DNA of 64,000 bases from Chinchilla lanigera (lineage: Eukaryota; Chordata; Mammalia; Rodentia; Chinchillidae): the NCBI RefSeq assembly GCF_000276665.1, contig NW_004955477.1:3652568-3716567 (forward strand), in the 5' to 3' direction. The notes under the pieces were generated by a model. That model saw only the letters and a list, made by a program, of their open reading frames with translations. It did no database searches and was not told where the DNA came from. How positions within the stretch are numbered: the first letter of the stretch is position 1; every line of letters begins with the position of its first letter. The position numbers and the translations under genes are program-made. This document shows, piece after piece, positions 1 to 16,104 of this stretch.

Positions 1-224
1 AGGACCCAATTCAATAATGATTTTTTTTCCGTGTTGCCAACATAAATTCTAGTCTGGAGCCCCTTAAAATCACTGAAAGATGTGCTCCCAATTCTGAAAG
101 ACTGCAACTATGAAAACCTGCCACAGGGTGATTGCTTAATGTAACCAAACTAGAATAATTCTTCTTTTGTGTAATATAAAGGAAAATGAAAGCCGAGTTT
201 ACACACAGGCTCCTGATGGTAAAG

Positions 225-470
225 TTTATATAGACCCAAGCCTATAAATAGACCCAAGCCTATCACCATGCACCAAACTCAAGTCAAAATGGTTCACAGA
301 TCTCAATATTAAACCAGAAACACTAAATTTATTGGAAGAGAAAGTAGGTAAAAACCTCGAAGACATAGGGGTAGGCAGAGAGTTCATGAACAAAAACCAA
401 ATTGCACGTGAAACACTTATATAGAAAAATCCTTTTACTTTTGCTCTTGCCTTGTGAACTCAGCTTTACT
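225..470 (+). mobile_element. L1 ORF2 C-terminal fragment
   Basis: Resembles the L1 ORF2 C-terminal coding stretch in sense orientation (region around 'ggttcacagatctcaatatt', then 'ggaagagaaagtaggtaaaa' and 'gacataggggtaggcagaga'). It lies in MMP21 intron 5. A short tandem copy of 'tagacccaagcctat' sits at its 5' edge (about 230-262). Confidence 0.7.
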
Positions 471-1255
471 AGGATTCAAATCTAGAGAGTATACGCAACT
501 GTTGCTGGGTTGAGCGTGAAGAAGAGCAGGAGTGATGTACATTCAGGACCAGCCTGCATTTGCAAAGCAGGGTGCCTACATGAGCTGGGTGTGCAGGTGC
601 TTGACTAGGTGGCCTGTGAATGAGGAGGAGCGGTGGCAAGACAGCCCCAACCTGCCCTGCTTCACATGGTCATCTCCACCCGCAGCCCTACCAACTCCCA
701 GCAAAGCACTGATCTTCCCAGTTCAGCAACTGCTCGTTGCCTGCTGCTCTGTGAAGTCCATCCCTGGCCTTAGGATTTGAGACTTTCCAAGAATGGACCA
801 ACCCAGTCTTCCCAACCAAGTCTCCTGAGTGCCCCCCGCTACACACGCACCCCTCAACAAACTTGACAGTCATAGATGTGCCTGTACCATTCCCAGCTCC
901 TGCTGCTGGGCCCCACCCATGCACACACCCACACACCATCCCAAGTGCCTTTTTATGGGCATTCTAGATCCCGCCTATCCCTAAGTCTAGGCCAAGCCCT
1001 GACTCCTGGTGCTGTCAACATCGAATTCCAGATAGCAGTAGTCACCTCCCCTGCTCAGCCCACCTCCTGAACACATATTTCTCTTTGTAGCCTTCCAGGG
1101 TAGACTCTTTACCTCCAGAACTACATAAAACCTGTCAGGCTCTTTCTATGATTCTTTGGCAATCACCTCAAGTTCCTAGCAAAATTTGTTCACTCATTCA
1201 TTCATTCCTTCATGCATGCCTGCATTCAATAACTTAGATGTCTCCTTAAAAAGAC

Positions 1256-5492
<4,237 letters not shown>

Positions 5493-5565
5493 GACCGGCC
5501 TGGACTCTAGCCCTCTTGCCTTGCTTGTCCCTGTTTCCCCTCCTTAATGAACAGGGCTTAGGAAC

Positions 5566-5573
5566 CTTTTATA
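5566..5573 (-). promoter_or_regulatory. Candidate TATA box of MMP21
   Basis: TATAAAAG on the minus strand, 74 bp upstream of the MMP21 ATG, so a start site near 5540 would leave a 5' leader of about 50 nt. Position and match only; no expression evidence. Confidence 0.5.
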
Positions 5574-5574
5574 A

Positions 5575-7480
5575 GCAATCAAGCATTTCTCACCCAGTCC
5601 CGAAGAGTGTGAAGTGTGACCACCACAAGCCTGCTCTGCAGGACCTGAGTGAGCCGCCTTTGAAGACCCCAGGGCCACCTTTCTCGGGAGTATGAGAGCT
5701 CCTCTTCGCCACCTCCTTGGGGAATTACATCCCAAGGCCGCAGACACCTGTGGACTGCATTTCCATGGTGATGTGCATGCAGGCGAGTTTGCTGCCTAAA
5801 TGAGCCGTGAGATTGCAGTGCATTTCCATCTGTTAGGAGAAGCACGAAACCGTCTTACTAATCCCTTACATCTCAGAACCGGACCTGCAGTTTTAAAACT
5901 ATGACCATTACGTTGCTTGGAGTTTGGGTCAAGTTCTTTTTTCCAAGTGGACTGGGGTGTAGGGATTGTTAGTTTGTATCATAGGCTTTTTTGTCACATT
6001 TATTCTCAGTTTTTTTTCCCTTATTTAAAAAAGTCTAATCAGTATAGGAAGTATTACATTTTAAAAAACACTCAGAATAAGGGGAAGTCTTGCTCTTTGG
6101 GCAGTACTATTTTGATAACTGTTCTAACAGATATAAATGTGTATGTACATAGAGAAGCCTCTTCCTCCCTCCCTCCCTCCCTCCCTCTCTTTATGTGTGT
6201 ATACGATTTTTCATAAACCACATATTCCCTGGCTTGTTACAACTCAACAGCATGTCACGGGTTCCCCTCCGTGGTCCTGAATGTAGGTTTTTATCATTCT
6301 ATGTAGTGCTTTTGTCAAGACCCAGAAATTCCTGGGTGGGGGATTTTTAGGAGTATGAACTAGAACCACCCAAGGTTCTAGTGCACCCTCCATCCCATAT
6401 CACATTACCCTCTTTCTCCTCATGGAGGAGCTTCTGGTCTTTTTGGGACCCTGAGGCAGGCTCTTCCCTGCAGTGGACTTTGTTTCAAGCAGACCACAAC
6501 TGGCGGCCTCCAGAGTGTGAGGTCGGAGGGAGCTGCAATAAAGACGCTGTGCCCCTGCTGGCCTGAGCTCTCGACCTCCCTTTGATTCTCTACAATTCCT
6601 CACTTCCCTCACTCCTGACCGGACGCACAGTGCCCTGCAGGAAGTAGCCCGGTTCACTGAATCACCCTGTGGGAGGCTGCCCTCACACGTCTGATCATGT
6701 TGAGCCTGAGATTTAGGGTGGGCTGGCAGTTTGACAGTATGAGCTAATAGAAACCCCCAGAGCCCTGGCCTGTTCCCAGAAGGATCCTGAGCATTCTGCT
6801 CCCTCCGAGAGCTCTGCCTGCCCCAGACACAGTTTGCCCTTTCTTCCCCTGACCGGTGGAAGTACGCAGGTTGGGGGCAGGGCATCTGGGCATGTCTAAT
6901 ATGTGGGTCATTTTATAGAAAATTAAAAAAATAAGAGTTCTTGCCTGTACAAAGCTGGGGATGGGGGGACAGGACAGTGTTCTCCTCCCAACTTCCACCT
7001 CCTCCTGAGAAGTGCCCCACTCCTGTGAGCCTCACGCCAGCCGCTGTATCGCCTGCCGCCTTCTCAGTGCTGAAGTCTCCCCATGACTCAGTTGCCCTGT
7101 GCACACAGGGTCTTTCCAGAGCCCCATCCTTCCATCCTCCTGGCTGAGTCTGATGTCCTGGACATGCCCAGTGCCCTGCTCTGGCCTCGCTGCTGCTGAC
7201 ACCCTCTGACTGGGAGTCCGGTTTCCACTCCGCATGAATAAACTCTGGCCTGGCCTTACTTCCCAAAACCCCGGACTGCTGCACCTCAAAGCCACGAGTG
7301 CAGGTGGCCCCTGAGACAATGCCACTGAGGTGCTCCCTTCTTACTGCACAGCCCCTTAGCCCCAGCTGAACCAACAGCCCACGTGTCCTTCTGCGTCATC
7401 CTGTCACTAGAGGGAGCCGGAGTTTCTTCAATTCAATCCCCAATCTGCGTAGGTTGCTCAACTCTTGTCACAGAAAAGTG
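5575..7480. other. Region upstream of MMP21 with no gene
   Basis: No conserved coding sequence was found. It holds a (TCCC)n run at 6164-6189. A stretch with AATAAAGACGC at about 6537 looks like an eroded LTR poly(A) region, but this is weak. Confidence 0.4.
6164..6189. repeat. (TCCC)n simple repeat
   Basis: Tetranucleotide CTCC/TCCC run of about 26 bp. Confidence 0.95.
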
Positions 7481-7485
7481 TTCAA

Positions 7486-7630
7486 GGCCATCTTGGAAGC
7501 AGAGGCCAGGCCTTTAGCAGCCACTGAACCTGCTGGCACCTAGAATTGTGACAAAACACATTTCTATTATTTATAAATTACCCAGCCTAAGGTATCTTGT
7601 CACAGCCGCACAAATAGACCATGACAGAGG
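7486..7630 (+). mobile_element. MaLR-type solo LTR 3' fragment
   Basis: 'tctattatttataaattacc' followed by 'cagcctaaggtatcttgtca' is the typical end of MST/MLT LTRs of the ERVL-MaLR group. Only the downstream part is recognisable. Confidence 0.65.
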
Positions 7631-7914
7631 TCACAGGCCTGAGGAATTCATTTCTGTTTTGTACCCTAAATACGTTATTTTTTAAACTATATTGTGCCTT
7701 TGGCTCCACGCTGCTGCAAGGACTGGACCTAGGGCGTGTCTCTGCTTTCATCGCGTAGTCCTGGGGAGCCCCAGTTGGTGCCTGTGGCTGGAGAGGACCC
7801 CACTAAATGAGGATAGATTCCAGTGCTTCCATGTGACCAGTCCCTTAACTAACTCTCCTGTGAGAAAGGATTTAAAAGGTCACAAAAATGAGGTCACAAA
7901 CTTTTGGGAGGAGG

Positions 7915-8440
7915 GATGATATGAAGCATGAGAAAGCAATTACCTCGGCCATGTTTCTGGAGACTGGCGCCATAAGGTTACAAATAACCCAGTAAAAACC
8001 TCCTCCTGCATATCACAATGCTACCTGGAATGTGTGACCTCATGACCAATCATCCGTTGATGCCGTTCTCATCAACCAATCAACACCCAGTGCCAAACTT
8101 ACAGCCCAATCAATGTCCAGTGCCATTCTCATCAACAAATCAACATCCAGCAGCATTCTCACTGATCAGTTCTCCTGTAACAACACTTCCGCTGGGGCCT
8201 CCTTCCTGTTCTTTTTTCAGTCTATAAAAACCTTGATCCTCTGATGTCATTTCGGGAGCACTTATTCTGGTCAAGTAGAATTTGTGTGTTCTCCCTGGGA
8301 GGTCGCCCTCATTTTGGCTCGATGAACTCTTTGTTCTCACACTCACTGTGCCTCTGCTCACCCTTCAGGTTGACATCTGCCTTTTTGAGTCGGCACTGCT
8401 TGAACCTGGCTCCGCCGTATTTCGTGTTGTATGAGACATT
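7915..8440 (+). mobile_element. Solo retroviral LTR with repeated U3 units
   Basis: Ancient endogenous retrovirus remnant; no viral coding region follows. The visible parts are a U3-like segment with four 30-bp units bearing CCAAT (8046-8165), a TATA box (TATAAAAA, 8223-8230), and a pyrimidine-rich R/U5-like stretch with 'gggaggtcgccctcattttg'. Exact ends were not found, so the borders are approximate. Confidence 0.6.
8046..8165 (+). repeat. Four tandem 30-bp units with CCAAT motifs
   Basis: Units start at 8046, 8076, 8106 and 8136. The first three begin CCAAT, the fourth CAAAT. They share 'ccaatcaacacccagtgcc'-like and 'attctcatcaa'-like cores. They end about 57 bp before the TATA box, the place where LTR enhancers sit. 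Confidence 0.85.
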
Positions 8441-8607
8441 GATTCCCAGGTCCGATCTTTCTTGTCTGTAAAATAGAGGCTCCAAGACCCAACTGACAGT
8501 GTTATTTTGAGCAACAAAAGAAATGCTAAAGAGAAATGTTGAGTCATTCTTGGATGGGAGATAAATAAAAGAATGAATCTCTCCCTGTAAGCACTGTGCC
8601 CCCTGCA

Positions 8608-8800
8608 TCTAGTATTGGGAACTGAACCCAGGGCCTTTGCATTGAGGTACATCCCAACCCTTTAAAACTTATTTTTTATTTTGAGACAGAGTCTTGCTAG
8701 GTCTCTAAGTTTCCCAGGCTGGGCTTGAATTTCAGATCCTTCTGCCTCAGCCTCCTAAAGTGCCAGGATTACAGATGAGTACTACTATGCCAAACTACCT
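8608..8800 (-). mobile_element. B1-dID composite SINE
   Basis: Reverse-complement ID-like half ('tattgggaactgaacccagg') joined to a B1 half ('gagacagagtcttgctaggt' to 'caggattacag'). Confidence 0.8.
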
Positions 8801-8850
8801 ATTTTCCAAGCAGTCCAGTAAGACCATAAGTTAGAGTAAGCAAATACTTA

Positions 8851-8964
8851 TTTTTTTTTTTTTTTTTTTTTTGGTTTTTGGTTTTTCTCCGGTACCGGGA
8901 ACTGAACTCATGACCTTGTGCTTGCCAGGCAGGCGCTTTTGCCGCTGAGCTAAATCCCCAGCCC
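8851..8964 (-). mobile_element. ID SINE with long A-tail
   Basis: Reverse-complement tRNA-like body 'ggtaccgggaactgaactca' to 'gctgagctaaatccccagcc', preceded by a T-run of about 22 bp that is its A-tail. Confidence 0.92.
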
Positions 8965-9221
8965 CGGAATAAGCAAATACTTTTCTGCAGTTTTTGAAGA
9001 TTTTATCCATATTTATTGAAAATAACAATTATTTTACTGCTGCTAAAGACATCAAAGTCTTTATTTTTTATCATTCCAGTAGCTTTTAAACTATTTCATG
9101 TAATTGCACAAGTCATAAATCTATAGACAATTTGAAAATACAGTTTAAAATTACACCATTGATTAAAAAAGTTCAGCAGTGAGTGTATGAGGAACTTACA
9201 GTGTCCAAAGATTTCTTTTTC

Positions 9222-9333
9222 TTTTTTTCCATTACCGGGTATGGAATCCAAGGGTGCTGTATCACTGAACTACACTGCCAACCTCCAGAGTATCTGTGGT
9301 TACAGCCATGTGCTACAGCACCCGGCTCAAAGA
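9222..9333 (-). mobile_element. Diverged ID/B1-like SINE
   Basis: T-rich start, 'attaccgggtatggaatcca' and 'actgaactacactgccaacc', then 'cagccatgtgctacagcacc'. Much more diverged than neighbouring copies. Confidence 0.55.
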
Positions 9334-10282
9334 TTTTTCTTAAGGTAGCATTTTAATCAAATCCTGTCTTGTGTAAGCCACTTTTGCTACAAGATTTTTC
9401 TGTTACAATTAAATCTAATCCTAAATGATAAGTAATAGGTAGACTGAACATCAAGGTAAACTCTTTCAGAATGTGGTTGAAACAAAGCCTTAAGAAAATG
9501 TTCAGTAAAATGACGCCTGCTGGCTTATTCTCTGAAAACCTCCATACAGCATGTTGTTTTTGTCACCACACATTCACAGGGAAATTGCATTACGGTTTGA
9601 CAAAGACTTGGTGTGGGTGCATTATGGAACCTGAGTTCAATATTGAATGTGAGGTACAGAACATGAGACAGGACAGTGCCCGAGAGTGTGCCCCATAAAC
9701 CAGAGCTGTGGCTATCAGAGCCACAGGAGACAATGTTCCCTCTTACTGTGGCCGCACCTGGCCCCGCGCGTCCTGTGGCACTCTGGTTTTGCTCTCAGCT
9801 TCTTCCAAGATCCTTTCCTCCCTTCTTCCCTGCATGAATTTCCTCTCCCACTCTGCTCAGCAGAGGAGCTGGATGGGGAGCGCACACAGAACTGACGTGA
9901 AGAGGAAAAGTAGGTCACAGGATTCTGGTGAAACCCTCTGCAGCAGTCTGTTGAATGTCTTCTCCCCCAAGCCACAAGGAGGTTGGTGACCCCACCTCCC
10001 TGCTGGGGCGTCACTCTGTCTGGAGCTGGGGGTAGGCTGAGCCTCCAACTCACAGCCCACTCAGGGTGAAGTGAGGATTCATGCCCGACTACTCTCCCAC
10101 TGCAGTGGGGGGCCCCAGGCACATCACAGCCTCAGCACTCAGCCTTCCCAGGCTGGATCTGCTCCTGACATCTTCATCCTCATGCCAACTTCCCATTCAC
10201 TGTCCTCCCCGAGGAGACCACAGAATAATTAATTAACATAAGTGACGGTGATTAATTGATGTGATTATGGGCCTTAAGAAAA

Positions 10283-10452
10283 ACTAAGACAGACCCAGCT
10301 ACTTGGAGGGCTGATGGCAAATCTGAGGCCAGCTTGGTGACCTTAGCAAGGCCCCGTCTCAAAATAAAGTAAAAAGGGCTGGAGGTGCAGCTCAGTGCTT
10401 CCTGCCTGGACTCAATCCCCAGTGCTGCAAAAAGAAAAAAAAAAAGAAAGAA
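10283..10452 (+). mobile_element. B1-dID composite SINE
   Basis: B1 half with 'aaggccccgtctcaaaataa' joined to the ID-like half 'gggctggaggtgcagctcag' and an A-rich tail. Confidence 0.8.
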
Positions 10453-12189
10453 AAAGACCCCCGCTCCACGCACACACACATAGTCTCAGGAGACAGTGAA
10501 CAGACAAACAAGGTATGGCTTCTCTGCCTCTCACCATCCGGGGTCAGGTGACTGGCTTCTCATGAGCTCCAGGGTCTCCACTGGTGTCCTTCTTCAGGAG
10601 CACTGCACCTCAGCTTTGCCCACTCAGCCCTCATGGTGCCAACAGGAGCCTCCGATCCTGTGCCAAAGCCCAGGGTCCTGGGCCCAGCACAGGCCAGGTC
10701 TATGGGCCCATGACACAGTGCTCTTCACCCTGTGCTGCCCGCTGTCTGCTGGCAGGAAACCTTTCTGACCCCGCACAGATCCCCACTGCATCAGTGTCCT
10801 GCCCTGCCTACCTGACAGCCTGGCTGTGCCACACCAGTGTTCTCTCCAAGTGGTAGGGGGGATAAAGTGGACACACACGGCTCTTAGTAGCGTATCGCAT
10901 TCACTTAGATCCTTGTCCCCAATCCTGGCCCCTCTCCACATGCCTTCTTCCTCCAGTGGGGTTTGTCCCTTCCTTTTCCAGCACCTGCTTCTAAGCCCCT
11001 GCCATCCCTTCTCACCTTCATCTCTTCACTTTTTATTCTATTATTTCTTGCCAGCACCACGTTTATTCATTTCACAAGTCTTTATCAAGTGAATTATCAT
11101 AAGCACACATTAACAGCCAGACTGCCAGGCCAGAAGACATATAAATCACATAAGATTTGTACTAAATCAAGGTACACTTTCAGATGCAGGGACCATACTA
11201 GATCACAACAACTTCTCTCTCTTTTCTGTTTTCTGTCTTCTCTGTCTTTTATTTAGAAGCCATATTTAAGCTTGTGTGTTTGATTTACTTCACTTAACAT
11301 TATGGTCTCAAGGTACACCCATTTCCTACAAATAACTCAAGTTTGTCTTGCTTTATGGCAGAGTACTACTCCATGATATGTAAATACTACATTTTCTTTC
11401 TCCATTCATCTGTTGATGGACATATAGGCTGCTTCCAAGATTTAGCCGTTACAAATTGTGCTGCTATAAATATGGGTAGGCATGCATAAATATACTACGA
11501 TGGCTTTAATTCTTTTGGGAAGCTATCTAGAAGGGGAACAGCTAGGTCAAATGGAATTTCTGTTTTTACTTTTTTGAGGAATCTCTCTAGTGATTTTCCT
11601 AATGGTTGTACCTGTTTACACTCTCATCAATAATGAATCAGAATTCCTTTCCCCTCCTCAGTCTTTCTACCATTTTTTATTGTTTGATTTCTTGAAGATA
11701 ACCATGCTCGATTCCAGGAATGATTTTCCCTTTTGATTTCATTAAAGAGTTGGAGGAGTATTGGCATTAGATCATTGCTAAATGTAAGAGCCACCCTACA
11801 AGCTTTGTACCCGACTGAAGGATGACAAGGATTAAAAACAAATAGACACAGAATTAGGTCAAAATGTAGGGGCAAGGGGGTCCTTGTCTCTCTTCAACAA
11901 AGAGCCCTGAGTGACTGACTCACCCTGCGTTTCTTATTTAATTTTTAAATTTATTTAATTTTTAATTTTTTTATTTACTCAGACACAGGTACAAGCAATT
12001 AGAATAACACAGGATTCATTTGTCTCCCACATCTATAGTACATGCCCGGGTAAACAGCAGGATTGCAGCTGTATTAACTTTTCCTAGGACCTGCAGTGTG
12101 TCAGCTTGCATGCTGCCTTTCTCCTTAGTGCTCAGAGAGGAGGCCTGTTAGGCCTCAGCCATCCTAGCTGGTTTCCCACAGCTAAAGTT

Positions 12190-13720
12190 CTTGTAAAATT
12201 TGCCAGTGAATCTGTCAGCTCTTTGGCTTTTGTTGGTTGATAGTTTTTTTTTTAACTACTTTTTCAATTTTATTGACATATTAGATTATTCAGTGTTTTT
12301 ATATCTTCTTGGTTCAGCTTTGGTAGTTCAAATGTACCTAGGAATCTATCCATTTATTCTGAATGTGCCATTTTATCAGAGTACAGGTTCTCAAAGTAGT
12401 TACCAGTGACCTTCTGGATTTCACCAGAATCTGTTGTAATTTCACCTTTTTCATTTCTAATTACGTGGATTTGTGTCTTGTCTTATCTTTCCTTATTTTG
12501 GAAAGATAGGATAAGGGTTTGTCTATTTTGTTTGTTTATTTAATTACTTATTTATTTATGTTTTTAGTGTCAGGAACCAAACTTGGGACCTTGTGCTTGC
12601 CAGGCAGGTACTGTACCACTGAGCTATATCCCCAGCCCCTTATTTAGTCTTTTAAAGAATTGATTCAATATATTGATTCTTTGTATTTCTCTTTAATCTC
12701 AGTTTCATTAATTTCTGCTCTGATCTTTATAATTTCCTTCCTTATATGAGGTTTGGATTTGGATTATTCTCATTTTCCTAGAATCTTGAAGTTCATCATT
12801 AAGTTATTTATTTGAGCTCACTCTGTTTCTCTGATGTGGGAATTCACCACTATAAACTTCTTAGGATCACTTTGATTATCCCATAGGCTCTGGTATGTCA
12901 TACTGACATTATCATTTGATTGTAAGAACTAAGTTCTTCCTTAATCTTATCTGTGATCCACTGACTGTTCAAGTGGGTATTGTTTAATTTCCATGTGTTT
13001 GCATTGATTCTGTAGTTTCTTTTGCTGTTGATTCCTAATTTCATTGCACTATGACCTGATAATATGCATTGGGTAATTTCAATTCTTTTGCATTTATTTA
13101 AGCATGGTTTATGAGCTAAAGTGTGGTCTATTTTGGGGAATGTTTCCTGTACTACTGAGAAGAATGTATACTCTGTTGTTGGGTGAACTGCTCTGTAGAT
13201 ATCAAGTCTATTTGTCCACAGGTTTGGTTCAACTCTGATATATCTTTGGTGATGTTCGACCTAGTTGATCTATCCTTTTGTGACAGTGGGGAGTTAAGGT
13301 ATTCATTATAATTGTATTGGTGTTTATCTGATTTTTCATGTCCATTTGTGTTTCTTTTATGCAGTTGGGTGGGCTGGCATTTGGTGCATATATGTTTATA
13401 ATTTTATGTCTTCCTGTTGAATTGTTCCTTTAACCAAAATATACTGACCTTTGTCTTTTCTGATCAGTTTTGGCTTGAAATCCATTTTGTTTGAAATTAG
13501 GACAGCTACTCCTGCTTTTTTCTGGGTTCCTGTTGCATGGACTATTATTTTTCATCCTTTGATTTTTAATCTGTGAATTTCTTTTTGTATCAAATGTTCA
13601 TATCATTGGATTTTGTTTTTTGATCCATTTTGCCAATCTCTGTCTTTTGTTTGGGGAACTGAGACCATTCACATTGAGAGTTATTGCTGAGAGATATTGA
13701 CTTATTCCTGCCATTAGATT
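12190..13720 (-). pseudogene. L1 ORF2 endonuclease-region remnant
   Basis: The antisense reading matches L1 ORF2 from its N-terminus through the apurinic-type endonuclease domain, with motif AGVAVLISNKMDFKP. Multiple stops and an inserted ID element (12566-12639) break it. Confidence 0.85.
12566..12639 (-). mobile_element. ID SINE inside L1
   Basis: 'caggaaccaaacttgggacc' to 'gctatatccccagccc' on the minus strand, interrupting L1 ORF2. Confidence 0.85.
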
Positions 13721-14549
13721 ATTTTCATGTTGCTGATTTCCTTTTTTTTTCTTTTGCTTAGCTGCTCATCCCACCAGATACTTTTGTTCTTTTTGAGTTA
13801 TTGGATTGTTGGCTTCATTGTCTCTTTCTAGGATATTGTTGTGAATTTCTTGTAACATTGGTTTGGTGGTCATGAATTTATCGAGGTGCTCTTTGTCATG
13901 GAAATACCTTATTTCTCTGTTGATTTTGAAGGAAATCCTGCAGAATGCATAAATCAGGGTTGGAAGCTGTTATCTTTTAGGGTTTGAAATATTGGTCTCT
14001 AAGCCCTCTTGGCCTTTAAGTTTTGCATTGAGAAATCTTTTGAAATTCTAATGATTTTATCTTTATGTATGATATGTGGGCTTTCTTTAACATTAGGTTT
14101 TTAAGATTTTGTCACTGTGATGGAGTTCTTGTGCTTTGAGTATAATGTGTCACAGAGGTTCCCTTTTGGTCACCATTATTTGGCATTCTGTATTCCTCAC
14201 TTAACTGTATGTTTATTTTGTTCCTTATATTTAGGGAGTTTTGGTCATTATTTCTGTGAAGAAAATGTTTATGCCATTTATGTTGTTTTCTGATATTTTG
14301 TTTATTCCAGATACTCTTAGATTAGTCTTTTTTGAGTCACCTGGCAGCTGCTGGATCTATTTTTCATGTTCCCTTGTTGCTTTTAAGATATCTTTGAGTG
14401 GCTGGTATTTGAAGATACCATCTTCTAGTTCTGAAATTCTACCTCACATTGGTTGCTTCTGCTGACCATATTTTTCAGTATAATTTTTAATCTCCTGGAT
14501 TTCTGATTGAAATAATTTTTGTTGTTGTTGTTTGTTGTTTTTGTTTTTT

Positions 14550-14695
14550 TTTCAGACAGGGCATCACTATGTAGTTCAGGCTGGTCTTGAACTCACTATG
14601 TAGCTCAAGCTGGCCTCAAACTCATGCAGATACTCATACCTCACCCTCCCAGGTGCTGGAACTACAGGCATGCACCACCGTGGTAAGCACTGAAA
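14550..14695 (-). mobile_element. B1 SINE inside L1
   Basis: 'cagacagggcatcactatgt' with the duplicated segments 'ttgaactcactatgtagctc', then 'gaactacaggcatgcaccac', following a T-rich tail. Confidence 0.85.
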
Positions 14696-15639
14696 CCTTT
14701 TCATGAACTTTAATTTTTGGTAAAGTGGTCATTCATGCTTTGTATCATTTTGGTTAGTTCATTTAGTTTTTATTATTGTCTCTGAAATCTTCTGGACATT
14801 TTGGTTATTACTTTCATTATCTGTTTAGTTATATGTTCTGTGATCCTACTGAGTACCTCTTTGATCTGTTTCTAACCTCCTCTGTTATCCTTTCAAATAA
14901 TTCTGGTGTGTCATTTAATGCTATTCACCCCCTCAAGCTCCCCTGGATTGGCTTCAGTGGAGTTGGAAGTTTTAGGAAGCATTTTGTTGTTTTTTCATGG
15001 TTCTATTGTTTTGTTTTATTCTGAGGTTCATGGATGCTTATAGCATAAAGACTTTTTTGCTAGTATAGAAATCTCTTTAGTTGTTGCTTTTCAATTTCTG
15101 TTAGTTGTTGTACTCTGGGTGTGGCTAACGATAGTCCTTTGCCTCAGCCCCAAGGTTTGAACACCTTGGTTAGTTTGGGAGGGGAGGATGCAGTGCAATT
15201 GATCCAATAGAAAAACTTCTGGAATGTACTTTAGTATTGTTAATGTCACAAAGGTAATATGAGCATTGCCATACAGAAAAATATCATTAATAGTAACCCT
15301 GATAATATTAAGCATATCAGCTACAGTAGTATCATCCAGGAAATATTGGATATTAACTTACTGTATGAACCAACTATGTACCACCCTTAACCCTAGAGAA
15401 TGAATCCATAATTATGGTGTAAACATTAAGACAACCCAGGTATTGACTTACAGTAAATATGTACTAAATGTGACAGTTCTGTCATCACTAATGCTAGAAA
15501 GAATTTAACAGTAATTTAATGAGATAACTATGTAAAGATTAATAAAGGTTTATGGTTATAGTATGAAAGATATAGGGGTTAATGGAATAGAGTAATGCAA
15601 GAGCAAAATTTTGAAACTTTAAACTATATGTGAAAAGGA

Positions 15640-16020
15640 CAAGAGAGAAATAGTACAAAGGATCCTACTGGGGAGTAGAAAGGTGTTTGTAGAAATAGAT
15701 AAAGACAAGAGAAAAAAACTAATGAGAAACGGATGATGAAAGAAAAAGAGAAAAAAAAAGGAAATATAAGGGGAGTAAAAATAAGAGAAAAAATTAAAGG
15801 GGGAAAAATTAAAGGTAGAAGAGGAAAAAATAAGAAAGAAAAAAGTAAGAAAAGAGATAAGAAGCAAGGAAGAAGGACAAAGGAAAGTTCCCTGCACCCC
15901 AATAAACTGTTGAAGAAGAAAGGGGGAAAGGAAAGAAGAAAAAACAAAAAGCAAAAACAAAACAACATAAAACAAAACAATGCACACACAAACAAGAAAA
16001 GAAAAGAAAAAGAAAAGTAG
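15640..16020 (+). repeat. Purine-rich, A-dominated tract
   Basis: Almost entirely A and G on the plus strand over nearly 400 bp, so it reads as Phe/Leu/Ser-rich on the minus strand and Lys-rich on the plus strand. Part of the L1 leader. Confidence 0.9.
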
Positions 16021-16104
16021 CTGGGGATATAGCTCAGTGGCATAGCACCTACCTGATAAGCTCAAGGTCCTGAGTTTGATTCCTGGTACCAAAAAAAAAA
16101 AAAA
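16020..16104 (+). mobile_element. ID SINE inside L1 leader
   Basis: 'gctggggatatagctcagtg' to 'gtttgattcctggtacc' followed by a poly-A tail. Absent from the matching position of copy B. Confidence 0.9.

Noticed and set aside
15619..16092. 157- and 139-codon minus-strand frames rich in Phe, Leu and Ser
   Set aside because: They are translations of the polypyrimidine strand of the L1 leader, with only low-complexity composition.
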